Assembly (NCBI GenBank): GCA_000818945.1 | Contig: KN805384.1 | Location: 41,445-71,097, forward strand | Reading direction: 5' to 3' | From: Schizochytrium sp. CCTCC M209059 | Taxonomy: Eukaryota > Sar > Bigyra > Thraustochytrida > Thraustochytriidae | Length of the DNA: 29,653 nt | Shown here: one piece after another, positions 1 through 8,828 of the stretch | How positions within the stretch are numbered: position 1 is the stretch's first letter | How the letters are laid out: each line of letters opens with the position of its first letter | Program-made: the position numbers and the translations under genes | Notes under the pieces: model-generated | Told to the model about the DNA's origin: nothing | Seen by the model: only the letters and a program-made list of their open reading frames with translations | Database searches by the model: none

Positions 1-1918
1 GGTATGTCCCCCTGCCGCGCGGCGGGGGCGGAGGGGAGAAGGCGGGAGGGCGGGTGGGAGCACGGGTGAGAGAATAGGCGGAGACGTGCTGCGTGCCCCC
101 CGCGCCTGCTTGCGCGGGGAGTGGACTCGCGGGTCTAGATTCGACGACGTACAAGACCACGGAAATAGGGTGGGTTATGTGCTAGGGAATGACGCGGGGT
201 CTGGTACGGTAGAATTGCCAAAGGGTAGATGCGCGGGAGGTTCGTGCTGCTCGTAGATCGACGGCGACCACTGCGAGCGATCAATTGATTATCGTCGATC
301 GAGCGAGCAACTCGTTCGACTCGTCGATCGTAGGATCTTGTCGCGTTTTGTTGCATCGGCCTAGCAAGGATCGCCAGCGTAGCGCAGCGCAAAGATGCGA
401 TAGCGGAGCTCTGGCGAGCGAGGCTTATGAGCTCGGCGCCGTTCGAAGATGCAACGCAAGATGCGATCTTAGTCTTCAGTCCTGCATTTTGAGAACAGAA
501 GAATGGATCCTGATCGACTCACCACCACAGGCAGTGTGAAGGCTTCTTGAGCTGCAAGATTCGGTAGTTTCGTCGAAGGCGGCGGTCGCCCGTGCTGCAG
601 ACGCAGCGAACGGTGCTGCACTACGACTGCGTCAGCGCCTGCATCTTCTCTCGCTTCGTACATTCGGAAGACTGATACGGAGTCCATCTCTGTTGTGCCA
701 TGAGGTTCGACGACCGCCACATCGCGGAGAAGAGGTCTCGTACGGCGCTGACGTTTACACCAGGCGATGCAAGATGCAAAGAATGGATCGAAATGTAACG
801 CTTTTATCTTCCACGAGCATAGCCATGGGCAGATGAGCGCGTGTGCCTCTTCCACATGGTGTATCTTGGCCGTAATCGGCCCGATGTGAGCTAAGATATT
901 TGGAAGAGGGATCGCGCCACGCGCTATGCAACGCTTGCGTCGATACTTCTAGTTGAGTTTGGAATCGACATTCGAGTCAAACAACTGCAGCTTCACCGTC
1001 GTCGGAAAGCAGTGATGGGATCCTTCGATTAGAAAAGCAAGTACTTTCTTCATAAAGCAGCCGCGAAAAGATCGTGGCCAAGATGCATCTCTCGGAAGCA
1101 TATCAAAACTGACCTCCCAGTTGCCGCTTGTTTCAAAAAAGTATTTCATCATTTGTTCAAAAAAGTATTTCATCATTTGCCTACTTCCACCCTACTTTCC
1201 CCAGCCCTCCCCCCTCCAAAAAAAGAAGAAAAAGAGAAAGAAAAGAATAAACGATCAAGTAGGCCTAGCTACGAGCTAACTGACGTCTCTCTTCGCAGAT
1301 TGAACGGTCGCCCCGTCTGCTACGCGCTATTTCACCCGAAGATCTCGCACTTCACCAGTGCTGGTGATCGAAGAAAATCTGGTCTATCCACCGCGCAATC
1401 GCCGAGCATGAGGCTCGAGAATGTCGTGCGACGAAATTCTCGACATAGAGAAAATGTCATTATTTGCAGCGAAAAAAAAAACTCTGCTCAGGAACAAATG
1501 TAGTATACGTGCTAGCGACGATCCTGTCGTGCGTGCAATGCCGTTCCGTCACATTTTGATTTGCCACCTTTGATGCTGCTCGATATAAATGTCTCGATTT
1601 TCGTAGACATACACCGTCATGTGAAGAAGGGGAGGAATACGCTGCTGGTTGCTGGCAAGCGAAGAAGTATATCTCTCTATTTCGGTTTCCCCAAATGGCG
1701 CCGAGTCTTTTCTTCTGCGCCCATGCCGAGCATCCCTTTAGCAAGTCAATCACCAGCCAGTCAGCCAGCCAGCCATGGCAGCCATGGCAGCCAAGCCGCC
1801 CGAGAGAGGCCTTCTTAGCGTCTATTCATTGGTCACAATCACAACAAAGTTGAACCCTCGCACGTGAGTCTGCCTCTATTTCATAGATCAGGCACTTGCT
1901 TTGCGCGGCGCAAGGACC
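1..1918. other. Gene-poor left flank, no supported CDS
   Basis: I find no convincing coding region in this 1.9 kb. Short open frames exist on both strands but are under 130 codons, overlap each other and show no domain or sensible composition. Visible items are a TCGATCG-rich stretch around 290-340, an exact 24-bp tandem duplication (1132-1179, listed separately), a purine-rich tract around 1216-1252, and CCAG/CAGC-type repeats around 1754-1797 just before the MOG1-like gene. The last few hundred bases probably hold the promoter and 5' leader of that gene. A coding end of a gene lying left of the window cannot be excluded. Confidence 0.5.
1132..1179. repeat. 24-bp direct tandem duplication (two exact copies)
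   Basis: Positions 1132-1155 and 1156-1179 are identical 24-mers (begin TTCAAAAAAG, end ATCATTTG), placed head to tail. Both copies are A/T-rich in contrast to their surroundings. Perfect identity suggests a recent duplication, for example by replication slippage or repair. Confidence 0.95.
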
Positions 1919-2599
1919 ATGGCACAAGAGGCAGCGGCGGGCGCCGCGCCCACCGCCTCAGCAGCGAAAGAGTCCGAGACGCAGGGTGAAGATGGCCTCA
2001 TCTTCGCGAAGCGCGAGCTCTTCGGTGGGGCCATGACCGCGTCACTGCCCGCCGCGTTCGCAGACGTGAGCAACGTGCGCGAAGTCCCGGACCACCAGGA
2101 GGTCTTTGCAGACCAGAATACAGACAGGTCGATCATCGTCGAGGTGCTGGAGCTGACTGCGTCAGAAAGCAACGAGACGGCAGGCAAGTACTTTTTCGAG
2201 GACCTCGCCGGCGCCAATGGATCCGAGGCAACAGTCATTGAATACTCGGAAGTCGGCGTGCCTGCAACCACGGTTCCCTGCTTGGATAAGGTTGCCGATC
2301 CTGCAGCAGCTAGCAACGTGGTCATTGGAACGCAAGTGGTCGCAAAGTTCAGGGAAAGCGCCAAAAACACCATTCGCGTCTTTCTCTGCAACATTCGGCT
2401 CCCCAAGTACACGACAGATATTCTTATTTCGCTCAATGCGCCAGTCAAGGTCTCGGCTGAGAGTAGCAGCGCCGCTTCCTTGCAGGCCGCTGGGGCTGCC
2501 TTGGATGCTGATCCAAGCACGCAGAGTGAGGATCTGCAAATTTTTCGCAAGTTTATTCAAAGCTTTGTCATCGAGAATGTGGCGCTCTTTGGGGGCTGA
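1919..2599 (+). CDS. MOG1: MOG1/RANGRF-like Ran-binding protein
   Basis: Predicted protein of 226 residues. The Mog1 family binds the GTPase Ran, promotes nucleotide release and supports nuclear protein import. Visible family hallmarks are the LFGGA motif near the start of the fold (residues 34-38), the block VPDHQEVF (56-63) that forms the Ran-binding surface in known members, a following SIIVEVLEL strand (71-79), a KYFFEDLA segment (90-97), and the late strand pair around 134-180 (VIGTQVVAKF, TIRVFLCNIRLP). The start at 1919 is the first in-frame ATG and has an ACCATGG context. Animal and yeast Mog1 proteins are about 185-220 residues; here about 30 residues of Ala/Glu-rich extension precede the fold and an Ala/Ser-rich insertion lies at 179-203. 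The gene converges with the glutathionyl-hydroquinone reductase gene. Family assignment is by motif recognition; the role is from family knowledge. Confidence 0.9.
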   Translation: MAQEAAAGAAPTASAAKESETQGEDGLIFAKRELFGGAMTASLPAAFADVSNVREVPDHQEVFADQNTDRSIIVEVLELTASESNETAGKYFFEDLAGANGSEATVIEYSEVGVPATTVPCLDKVADPAAASNVVIGTQVVAKFRESAKNTIRVFLCNIRLPKYTTDILISLNAPVKVSAESSSAASLQAAGAALDADPSTQSEDLQIFRKFIQSFVIENVALFGG

Positions 2600-3187
2600 G
2601 GTAACCACTACCACCAACGCCGTCCCAGCGAAGACACTCTGCGCGGTCTTGTCAATTACAACCTTTCCTACTTACCCAAGCAAGTTATATTGTTTCCGCT
2701 TTTCTTGTTCTGTTATCATGTTTTAGAATGAGGCAATCTAGGCCTAGGTCCCGCGCAGAAGAGGCATTTTCTTGAGAACTAACCTCGTGTGATGAGGACC
2801 TCCTTTAGACTGCGTGCAATTCAATTTGTAGCACACCCAAGAGCACCGAACCCACCCGACGGCAGCTTGATTATCAACGTTATCGTCGCGCACGAGCTTG
2901 TCAGCATCGTAGTAGACGTCGGGTGTCTGGCAAACCGAATTTAAATAACTCTCCGGAGCTCCCTTCCAAGCCACGATACCTTACATCTGATATCGTATCG
3001 CAGGGGATGAGCGTATAGGTTCAGAGGGCGGCGGGACAACCCATAGAGTCCGCATGTTTTGGGGCAAAACAAGCAAGAAGACGAGAGCCCCGCGTAAGGG
3101 GGCGTAGGCTGGCTGAATCGTTACGCTTGGGAGGTAATCCTTGCGCAATTATGAAACAGTCAGGCAAGCTGCAAAGAATTTGCCCAG
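2600..3187. other. Convergent intergenic region (two 3' ends)
   Basis: This 588-bp spacer separates the stop codons of two convergent genes, so it should contain both 3' UTRs and polyadenylation sites. A T-rich stretch at about 2683-2727 would suit 3'-end formation of the MOG1-like gene. I see no gene, RNA gene or repeat of note. Confidence 0.5.
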
Positions 3188-4264
3188 TTATTGTGAAGAG
3201 GAGAACATGGCGCGGAAGCCCGACTTGCTCGCACGACCGGCCTTGGCGCGACCATGCGGCTCAGAAAAGGCCTCGTAGGCGCACTCTGGAAACTTCTTGG
3301 AGGACTTGATGCGAAAGTAAGAAATGGGAATGATACCATGCGGGTTGATCGTTGGATGGCTCTTGCGATAATGATTCGAGCAGGCATCGAGCACAACAGT
3401 CTCCTTGATGCCGGGCATTTGATAAATCTCGCGCGTGAACCCCCAAAGATTCGGACACGTGTCTGCAATCCTGCGCGTGCACTTGAAATGCTCAGCGTAG
3501 ATTTCGTCGTAGCGAATGCACGTCACAAAAAGACGCAAATCGGCCTCGGTGAAGCGGTCGCCCGTCATGTAGCGCTGGCGAGCGAGAATGGCCTCAGCCT
3601 TGTCCAGGGCGTCCCAAACGTCGCTGACAGCCTCATCGTAGGCCTCTTGCTTGACGGCAAAGCCGCAGCGATACACACCATTGTTGAGCTGCGGGTAAAC
3701 CCAAGCGTTGACTTCATCAATGGCATCGCGCAAGTCTTCCGGGTACAAGTCGAGCTCTGCGAACGGGCTCGAATCTTTGTCACGGAGAGAGCCAAACTCG
3801 CTGTTGATCATGCGCAAAATGTCCGCACTCTCGTTGCTGACAATACGCTCTTGCTTCTTGTCGAAAACGATGGGGACCGTGTAACGCGTTTCTACGTCCG
3901 GGTCCTGGAGCTCGTAGATCTCCCGGATGGTCGACGTGCCGAGAAGAGTGTCTGGCCTGCGTTCCGAAAAGACCCAGCCCTTGTGTTCGTCGTCCGGGTC
4001 GTCAGGGCGCGTCCGCTGAAAGACGTCTTCCACAGGGATGATCTCAAACACGTCGCGAAGACCGAGCAGGTTGATGGCGGCGTAGACGCGCGAAGCCCAG
4101 GGGCATGCGTAGGAAATGTACACGACATAGCGGTCCTTTTCCACGGGGAACTCTGTCGATCCATCGGCCTTGATCCAGTTGCGAAAGACGCTCTCTGCGC
4201 GCTTGAAGTCACCCTTTTCTCCCGTCGTGACCCAGCCTTCCTTGGCCTTTTGGTCCCCAGGCAT
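3188..4264 (-). CDS. Glutathionyl-hydroquinone reductase (Xi-class GST, ECM4/YqjG family)
   Basis: Predicted protein of 358 residues. Xi-class glutathione transferases reduce glutathionyl-hydroquinones to hydroquinones with GSH through a catalytic cysteine; they are found in bacteria, fungi, plants and protists and act in quinone detoxification. The N-terminal thioredoxin-like half carries the diagnostic CPWA motif, with the presumed catalytic Cys at residue 54 (in YISYACPWASR). It is followed by TVPIVFDKK (129-137) and VSNESADILRM (142-152), the usual cis-Pro and glutathione-contact region. The C-terminal half is the all-helical GST domain (WVYPQLNNGVYRCGF, MTGDRFTEADLRLFVT, IRYDEIYAEHFKC). 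E. coli YqjG is 328 residues; the extra length here is mainly a basic C-terminal tail of about 40 residues ending SSSQ, which does not look like a classical organelle signal. The start at 4264 is an ATG in GAAGATGC context. It is divergent from the BRCT gene. Confidence 0.93.
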   Translation of the reverse strand: MPGDQKAKEGWVTTGEKGDFKRAESVFRNWIKADGSTEFPVEKDRYVVYISYACPWASRVYAAINLLGLRDVFEIIPVEDVFQRTRPDDPDDEHKGWVFSERRPDTLLGTSTIREIYELQDPDVETRYTVPIVFDKKQERIVSNESADILRMINSEFGSLRDKDSSPFAELDLYPEDLRDAIDEVNAWVYPQLNNGVYRCGFAVKQEAYDEAVSDVWDALDKAEAILARQRYMTGDRFTEADLRLFVTCIRYDEIYAEHFKCTRRIADTCPNLWGFTREIYQMPGIKETVVLDACSNHYRKSHPTINPHGIIPISYFRIKSSKKFPECAYEAFSEPHGRAKAGRASKSGFRAMFSSSQ

Positions 4265-5144
4265 CTTCTCCTGCTCTCCTCCCCTCCTGGTCTCCTCTCT
4301 CGACCTGTCGCGTCGCGTCGCGTCGCGTCTCGAGAGGCTCTAGCACAAGGTCTCTGTTCTAGGAAAGTCGCGGAGTCTCAATCGAGTTCTGCCGCCGACT
4401 CGAGGCGCACCAGCCAAGCCGAGACCATCTTGGCCCGGAATCTCGCGACCTCGTTCCGAAGCGGCTGTTCTTCTCTGCCTCAGCTCGGAGAGGCGGTCTC
4501 CATGTTCCTGCCTGTCACTTTGACAAGCCGTCTCCGCATCGCTTGTCGTCTTCGGCCGGCCACGAGACAGGGTCTCCGGGCAAACGCCATGGACGCGGTG
4601 CAGACGAAGACTCGCACGTTGTCACGAACAGTGCGCCCTACCCGAGATCGGCCATCAGCCAGGTGACCCATAAAGGGCGGCGCGACGTGCCAATGGTCGT
4701 CACGAAGAAGGCGATTGTCAGGACAATGATGGAGACTCGACTCTTTGCGGCGGTGGTACTGTTGATGGTGTACTAAAAAGCGGTACACGTAGGGCCGCTG
4801 TGCTCAGGCACCGCAAGAAGTAGTGCGCGAGACCGAGTCCTCGCGGCGGGCCCGAGACAGCCAGCCAGCCAGCGCGGCGAGCTCGAGCGAGGCTGGGACG
4901 GCAGGGCGCCCTCCCGCCACCGCTCGACAGCGATCCGCGAGGCGCGTCTGCTTTCGCGAGCACGCCCGCGTCGCGTGGCGTCGGCAGGGCGTCGAAGCGA
5001 CGGAGGTTGGGACTATGTTATTGCAGGCGTAGTAGCGTACGTAGTTGCGCCACTACGTACTATACCACTCACTGGTGGCTGTTCTCGGCAGACCAAGAGG
5101 AGCAAAAAGCCAAGACGAGAGCGCGCGAGGGCGCGGGGAGAAAG
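4265..5144. promoter_or_regulatory. Divergent intergenic region between the Xi-GST and BRCT genes
   Basis: 880 bp separate two divergently oriented start codons, so both promoters and 5' leaders must lie here. A GTCGC pentamer repeat runs at about 4307-4329, just upstream of the reductase start. Open frames that cross the region are antisense extensions or lack an ATG near a recognisable product. No clear TATA element was found; core promoter positions are not assigned. Confidence 0.55.
4307..4329. repeat. GTCGC pentanucleotide microsatellite
   Basis: Between four and five head-to-tail copies of the unit GTCGC lie about 45 bp upstream of the reductase start codon, probably in its 5' leader or promoter. 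Confidence 0.85.
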
Positions 5145-6053
5145 ATGTCGAGCACGGACGCGAAGCGGAAGCGCAAGGGCGGCAAGCGCAAGCCCAAGGT
5201 GGAGCGGCAGCACGTCGTGTTTGGGTCCGACGACGAGGACGAAGATGGAAACGAACGGCAGAACGAGACCACGACGTCCGGGTCCACGGGTGGCTCTGGC
5301 GACGCCGAGGGCGCAGATGAGGTGAAAGAATCTCGCAGGGAGCGAAAGAGGCGTCGCAGAATCGAGCGCGGCGAGAAGGCCGATGATCCGGCGAGGAAAA
5401 TCAAAAAGGAGGCCCCGCTTCCGCTGGAGAAGAAGCGTAAATACTTTCGAGGAAAGGTGTTTGGCATCTCGGTCCGGAGCAACAAGGAAGACGGCGATGA
5501 TGACAACGAGGATGGCGCCGCAGACAACGCACAGGGCACCGAGGGCGACGATGCCACCAAGGCACTTGGTTTTGACGAGCTTCGAACTCTGATCGAGGAT
5601 GCTGGCGGCAAGATGAGTGGAATTCTCCACAAGCGGGTCTTTGCTCTTGTTGCCTCGGAGCGTGCAGTCCGTCGGCGGTCCCAAAAGGTGCGCAAGGCTG
5701 TCAAATTCAATGTTCCTGTCGTCAGTGAGGCATTTCTGACGGCTTGCGCAGAAGCCAAAGCTTACGTTGCGGTTGAACCCTATTTACGTGAAGTCCCAGA
5801 GGCAGAGTCAACCTCCGCCACGGATGACACGGACACCAAAAAAGACAAGAAGAGCAAGAAGAAGAGTAAAAAGGACAAGAAGAGCAAAAAGTCCAAAAAG
5901 AGCAAGGCCGATGACTTTGAAATTATCGAGGATGGGAGTGACAGCGCCGAAACGACGGCCATCGTTCCCGTTCTCGAGGTTGATCTTGGCTGCTGCTGTT
6001 CTTGCCATGATGAGGGCAAGCCATCTTGCGAATGGTGCGAAAAGCATCACTAA
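5145..6053 (+). CDS. BRCT-domain protein with basic linker and Cys/His-rich C-terminus
   Basis: Predicted protein of 302 residues, starting at the first in-frame ATG (AAAGATGT). Order of parts: basic N-terminus rich in KRK (1-20), acidic patch (28-35), Arg/Lys-rich nuclear-localisation-like stretch (61-91), a BRCT-like domain (about 100-214), a lysine/serine repeat tract (232-254, KKDKKSKKK pattern), an acidic patch and a terminal Cys/His cluster. The BRCT reading rests on KYFRGKVFGISV, the helix FDELRTLIEDAGGKMSG with the Gly-Gly turn at 154-155, VFALVAS, and VPVVSEAFLTAC. The usual helix-3 tryptophan is Phe197 here, and an acidic insertion (about 114-138) interrupts the first loop. The last 20 residues contain six cysteines and three histidines and could bind zinc. 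BRCT domains usually act as protein or phosphopeptide modules in DNA repair; a nuclear role is inferred. No orthologue is recognised. Confidence 0.8.
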   Translation: MSSTDAKRKRKGGKRKPKVERQHVVFGSDDEDEDGNERQNETTTSGSTGGSGDAEGADEVKESRRERKRRRRIERGEKADDPARKIKKEAPLPLEKKRKYFRGKVFGISVRSNKEDGDDDNEDGAADNAQGTEGDDATKALGFDELRTLIEDAGGKMSGILHKRVFALVASERAVRRRSQKVRKAVKFNVPVVSEAFLTACAEAKAYVAVEPYLREVPEAESTSATDDTDTKKDKKSKKKSKKDKKSKKSKKSKADDFEIIEDGSDSAETTAIVPVLEVDLGCCCSCHDEGKPSCEWCEKHH

Positions 6054-6510
6054 GAAAGTGACCAGGCCTCTTTTCTCCTGATTACAAAATTGGCAATTAC
6101 TTTCGTCTTCGCGACGGTCCCCGTACTATTGAATATGAAAAGCAATGTGCAAAATGTTAAGGTCGTTCGTTCCCTTTCGTGTTTGTTTGTTTGTTTGTTT
6201 GTTTGTTTGTTTGTTTGTTTGTTTGTTTGTTTGTTTGTTTGTTTGTTTGTTTGAAGGCAAGAGAGACCCAAAGGCATGATGGCGTTGCACCAAAAACACA
6301 GAAAGATCAAAGTTGATCAAATCAAATCGCAAAATAACAACATTCAAAGGTCAACGTCCAGCCGAGAGTCGCGTCGCGCCACTCGTGCCCTTGTCTCGGG
6401 CGCTGCAAAGAAGAGGACGCGACGTAGCGCAAAAGAAAACTTGGTTTTGGCGCGTGGACGTCCGGCGTGAGGCCGCGGCGCACAGCTCATCGGACAAGAC
6501 CTTCGCCGCC
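6054..6510. other. Intergenic region upstream of GAA1
   Basis: 457 bp between two same-strand genes. It should contain the 3' UTR of the BRCT gene and the promoter and leader of GAA1. The main feature is a long GTTT microsatellite (6181-6253). After it comes an AT-rich stretch (about 6293-6350) that could hold the GAA1 core promoter. The GAA1 reading frame is open from 6313 but has no ATG before 6511. Confidence 0.5.
6181..6253. repeat. GTTT tetranucleotide microsatellite
   Basis: About 18 uninterrupted copies of GTTT (AAAC on the other strand). The array sits between the stop of the BRCT gene and the start of GAA1. Its perfect regularity predicts length variation between strains. Confidence 0.97.
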
Positions 6511-8607
6511 ATGGCAGAGTCCGAGGGTCTGCGACGACGAGGCACCAAGGCGGAGGAAGCAAGCGACGCAAGCACAGGTGACGTCAAAGACCATGACGCG
6601 AGCACCAACCCGAGCACAACTAGCGAGGGAAGCGAAGATGCATCAAAGAAGACACCAGCACCAGAAAAGGTCGAGCGGCCTCCCTTGCAACATCGCATAG
6701 CAAGCGCAGTTCTCCAACGCACGGGGCCGCTCGGCGTTGTGCTTTTTCTCGCTGGTCTCATTTGGGTCGGCCTCTTTCCGCTCGTGTGTATCACAACCGG
6801 TGAGCTTAAATGTCGCGGCACCTACTTTTCGGAAAATGCGCTGAGTCCTGGACTAGGAGATATTTCATCCTCCGCAGTCTCGACTCGCACGATGCGAGAG
6901 CTTGAAGACGAGGTCTTTGCTGCGGGATTGAAAACGGGCGATCGAGGCCGCTCTGAGATTCTGGCCCAAAGTTTGGAGAGCCTTGGACTCGAAGACGTGC
7001 ACATCGAGGGCAATTCGCACGTTTCAGCAATTTTGCGTCCTCACACGGGCGCTGATCGGCGGGACGCCATCATCATCGTGGCTCAAGGTCATTTATCGCA
7101 AAAGGCTGATACAGAAGCGGGAACTCAGGGCTGCTCGAGCTTAGGCATTGTGCTGGGACTGGCGCAGGCATTAGTAGAGGCCGAGTGGCTCAGCAAAAAT
7201 GTCGTCTTCCTCTTTGCACGAGATCGCAAGGCTGTGCGCGCCTGGACGACCGCATATCATCAAGGCATCCACGACAGCAAGTCGCACGGGCATGTGGCAC
7301 ATGCTGGAATTCTCGTTGGCGGCCTCGTCTTGGATGCCGATCGCGCGCCCTCGGGGTATTTCGCAGAATCCATTGATGTGCGCGTTCCTGGAGCGAACGG
7401 TCTTCTTCCAAACCTGGATCTTGTGAATGTTGTCGTTCACCTGCTTCGCGCTCATGGGGGTAGCAAGGCCACCGAGGTAATGCACTTCACAAGCCGCTCT
7501 ACATCGTATTGGGACAACCATTTGGAAGACTTCGTGCGCGCCCTTGGAAGTCAAGTCCAGGCTTTGGCCCCGGGTGCCGTGGATGCATTCGCCTTGAACC
7601 AGTACACAAAACGCATGGGGAAACTCGAGCGATTCATGCAAAGTGTAGCCTTTGGGCCGACAGGTCTGCATGCCGAGCTCTTGCCGTTCGACATTCATGC
7701 ACTGACGCTCTCCACCGTTTATACGAAAGATCCGTCTCGGAGGTGGGCCGCGCCAGAGGACGCATGTAGAGTAATGCGTCAAACGGCCGAGCACACGATA
7801 CGAAGCCTGAGCAACTTGGAGGAAAAGTTTCACCAGTCCTACTTTCTCTATGTGCTCCCTGATGTGGGTCTTTTCGTGAGCATTGGCGAGTACTCTGGCT
7901 CGCTTGTGCTCGTTCTTGCGCCGCTTCTTCTCTACTTTTTGCGATCAATTGTTGGGCTACAAGGCCGAGAACCTGGACATTCCTCACAGTCTGCTCTGCA
8001 GGGATTTGATCCAGTGTCTGCAATCGTAGGCGCGTGCGCGGTCTTGCTCACAGCGGGATGCTTTGGCGGCTTTCTCCTGAGCAACGATGCGATCGGCCTT
8101 CGAGGACTGCATCATGTGTTCTTGACTGGGCCCGTTTCCTTTTTGTTTATGCTGGTCATTCGGCGTCGCGTCGAAGGAGGATGTCCGGGTGTGTTGTGGA
8201 AGTCGGTCAAGGCTGCGTTGGCGTTGGTGTTGGTTGTAGCGCACGCAATGGTGGGCATGGTGAACTATCCACTTGCGCTGATTTCTGCGTGCTGGTCATC
8301 CCTATTTTATGCGCATGTTCGACCCGCCTGTAGTCTTTCCAGCGGACTCTGTTTCTTTATGTGGTGGATTTTTGTCTCGCCTGCGCTCGCAGCTTATGCG
8401 CTACCTGGTCTCGTGGTGGACCGAGAAGCGTGGGGATTCTCCCGGGAGAGTATTGCCATGCCTTCGTTTACCGAAAACCTCGAGGCGCTCGCTTCCGCAT
8501 ATGCGCAGTACGGCGTGATGCACGTTCCGCTTTTGCTCTTGGTGCACATGCCAGCACACCTCGTCTCCCTGGCCATTCTTACAGGCGTACTAGGCCGCGC
8601 AGAGTGA
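6511..8607 (+). CDS. GAA1: GPI transamidase component GAA1 (GPAA1)
   Basis: Predicted protein of 698 residues. GAA1 is a subunit of the GPI transamidase complex in the ER membrane, which replaces the C-terminal signal of precursor proteins with a preassembled GPI anchor. Visible family features are one membrane segment near the N-terminus (about 72-95), then GTYFSENAL (103-111), matching the TYMSENA block of animal GPAA1. A large luminal part with peptidase-M28-like character follows, including VPGANGLLPNLDLVN (292-306). The hallmark FHQSYFLYVLPDVGLFVSIGEY starts at residue 440, followed by about six or seven hydrophobic segments to the C-terminus (roughly 452-482, 503-525, 532-552, 566-603, 611-635, 670-695). 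The start at 6511 is the first in-frame ATG and lies in a perfect GCCGCCATGG context. An additional hydrophilic N-terminal tail of about 70 residues is longer than in animals. Partner subunits (PIG-K/GPI8, PIG-T, PIG-S, PIG-U) are not in the window. Confidence 0.95.
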   Translation: MAESEGLRRRGTKAEEASDASTGDVKDHDASTNPSTTSEGSEDASKKTPAPEKVERPPLQHRIASAVLQRTGPLGVVLFLAGLIWVGLFPLVCITTGELKCRGTYFSENALSPGLGDISSSAVSTRTMRELEDEVFAAGLKTGDRGRSEILAQSLESLGLEDVHIEGNSHVSAILRPHTGADRRDAIIIVAQGHLSQKADTEAGTQGCSSLGIVLGLAQALVEAEWLSKNVVFLFARDRKAVRAWTTAYHQGIHDSKSHGHVAHAGILVGGLVLDADRAPSGYFAESIDVRVPGANGLLPNLDLVNVVVHLLRAHGGSKATEVMHFTSRSTSYWDNHLEDFVRALGSQVQALAPGAVDAFALNQYTKRMGKLERFMQSVAFGPTGLHAELLPFDIHALTLSTVYTKDPSRRWAAPEDACRVMRQTAEHTIRSLSNLEEKFHQSYFLYVLPDVGLFVSIGEYSGSLVLVLAPLLLYFLRSIVGLQGREPGHSSQSALQGFDPVSAIVGACAVLLTAGCFGGFLLSNDAIGLRGLHHVFLTGPVSFLFMLVIRRRVEGGCPGVLWKSVKAALALVLVVAHAMVGMVNYPLALISACWSSLFYAHVRPACSLSSGLCFFMWWIFVSPALAAYALPGLVVDREAWGFSRESIAMPSFTENLEALASAYAQYGVMHVPLLLLVHMPAHLVSLAILTGVLGRAE

Positions 8608-8828
8608 CTGCCAAGATAGATACTTGCGAGAGAGCAAGCGAGAACAGGAAATATAGAGGAAATGAGGGGCAAAAGAGAATTTTGCATGATCAATATATCA
8701 ATTTCATCTGGTCATGAGTCACGAGACCGCGTAGTCAACAAAACAGGGGAACAAAAAAGAAGAGAATGATTGGGAGATGACGAATTGTGTGCTCGTCGAG
8801 CAGGTCCACAGCGCTGGCTTTATAGCTT
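8608..8828. other. Short convergent spacer between GAA1 and MYB gene
   Basis: 221 bp between two convergent stop codons; it must hold both 3' UTRs or overlapping transcript ends. The stretch around 8636-8710 is A-rich and is a plausible polyadenylation region. No gene was found. Confidence 0.5.

Noticed and set aside
1..7. GGTATGT at the left edge resembling a 5' splice site
   Set aside because: No coding exon can be seen to its left, no matching acceptor and frame continuation was found, and the other genes here lack introns.
1863..1890. GTGAGT...CAG resembling a tiny intron before the MOG1-like start
   Set aside because: Under 30 bp, too short for a normal intron, and not needed for an intact reading frame.
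1888..2550. 220-codon minus-strand open frame opposite the MOG1-like gene
   Set aside because: The plus strand carries clear Mog1 motifs in a good start context; the minus frame has none.
3254..4666. 470-codon plus-strand open frame opposite the Xi-class GST gene
   Set aside because: It is the antisense shadow of a well-supported gene; its translation has no domain, and long antisense frames are expected in GC-rich coding DNA.
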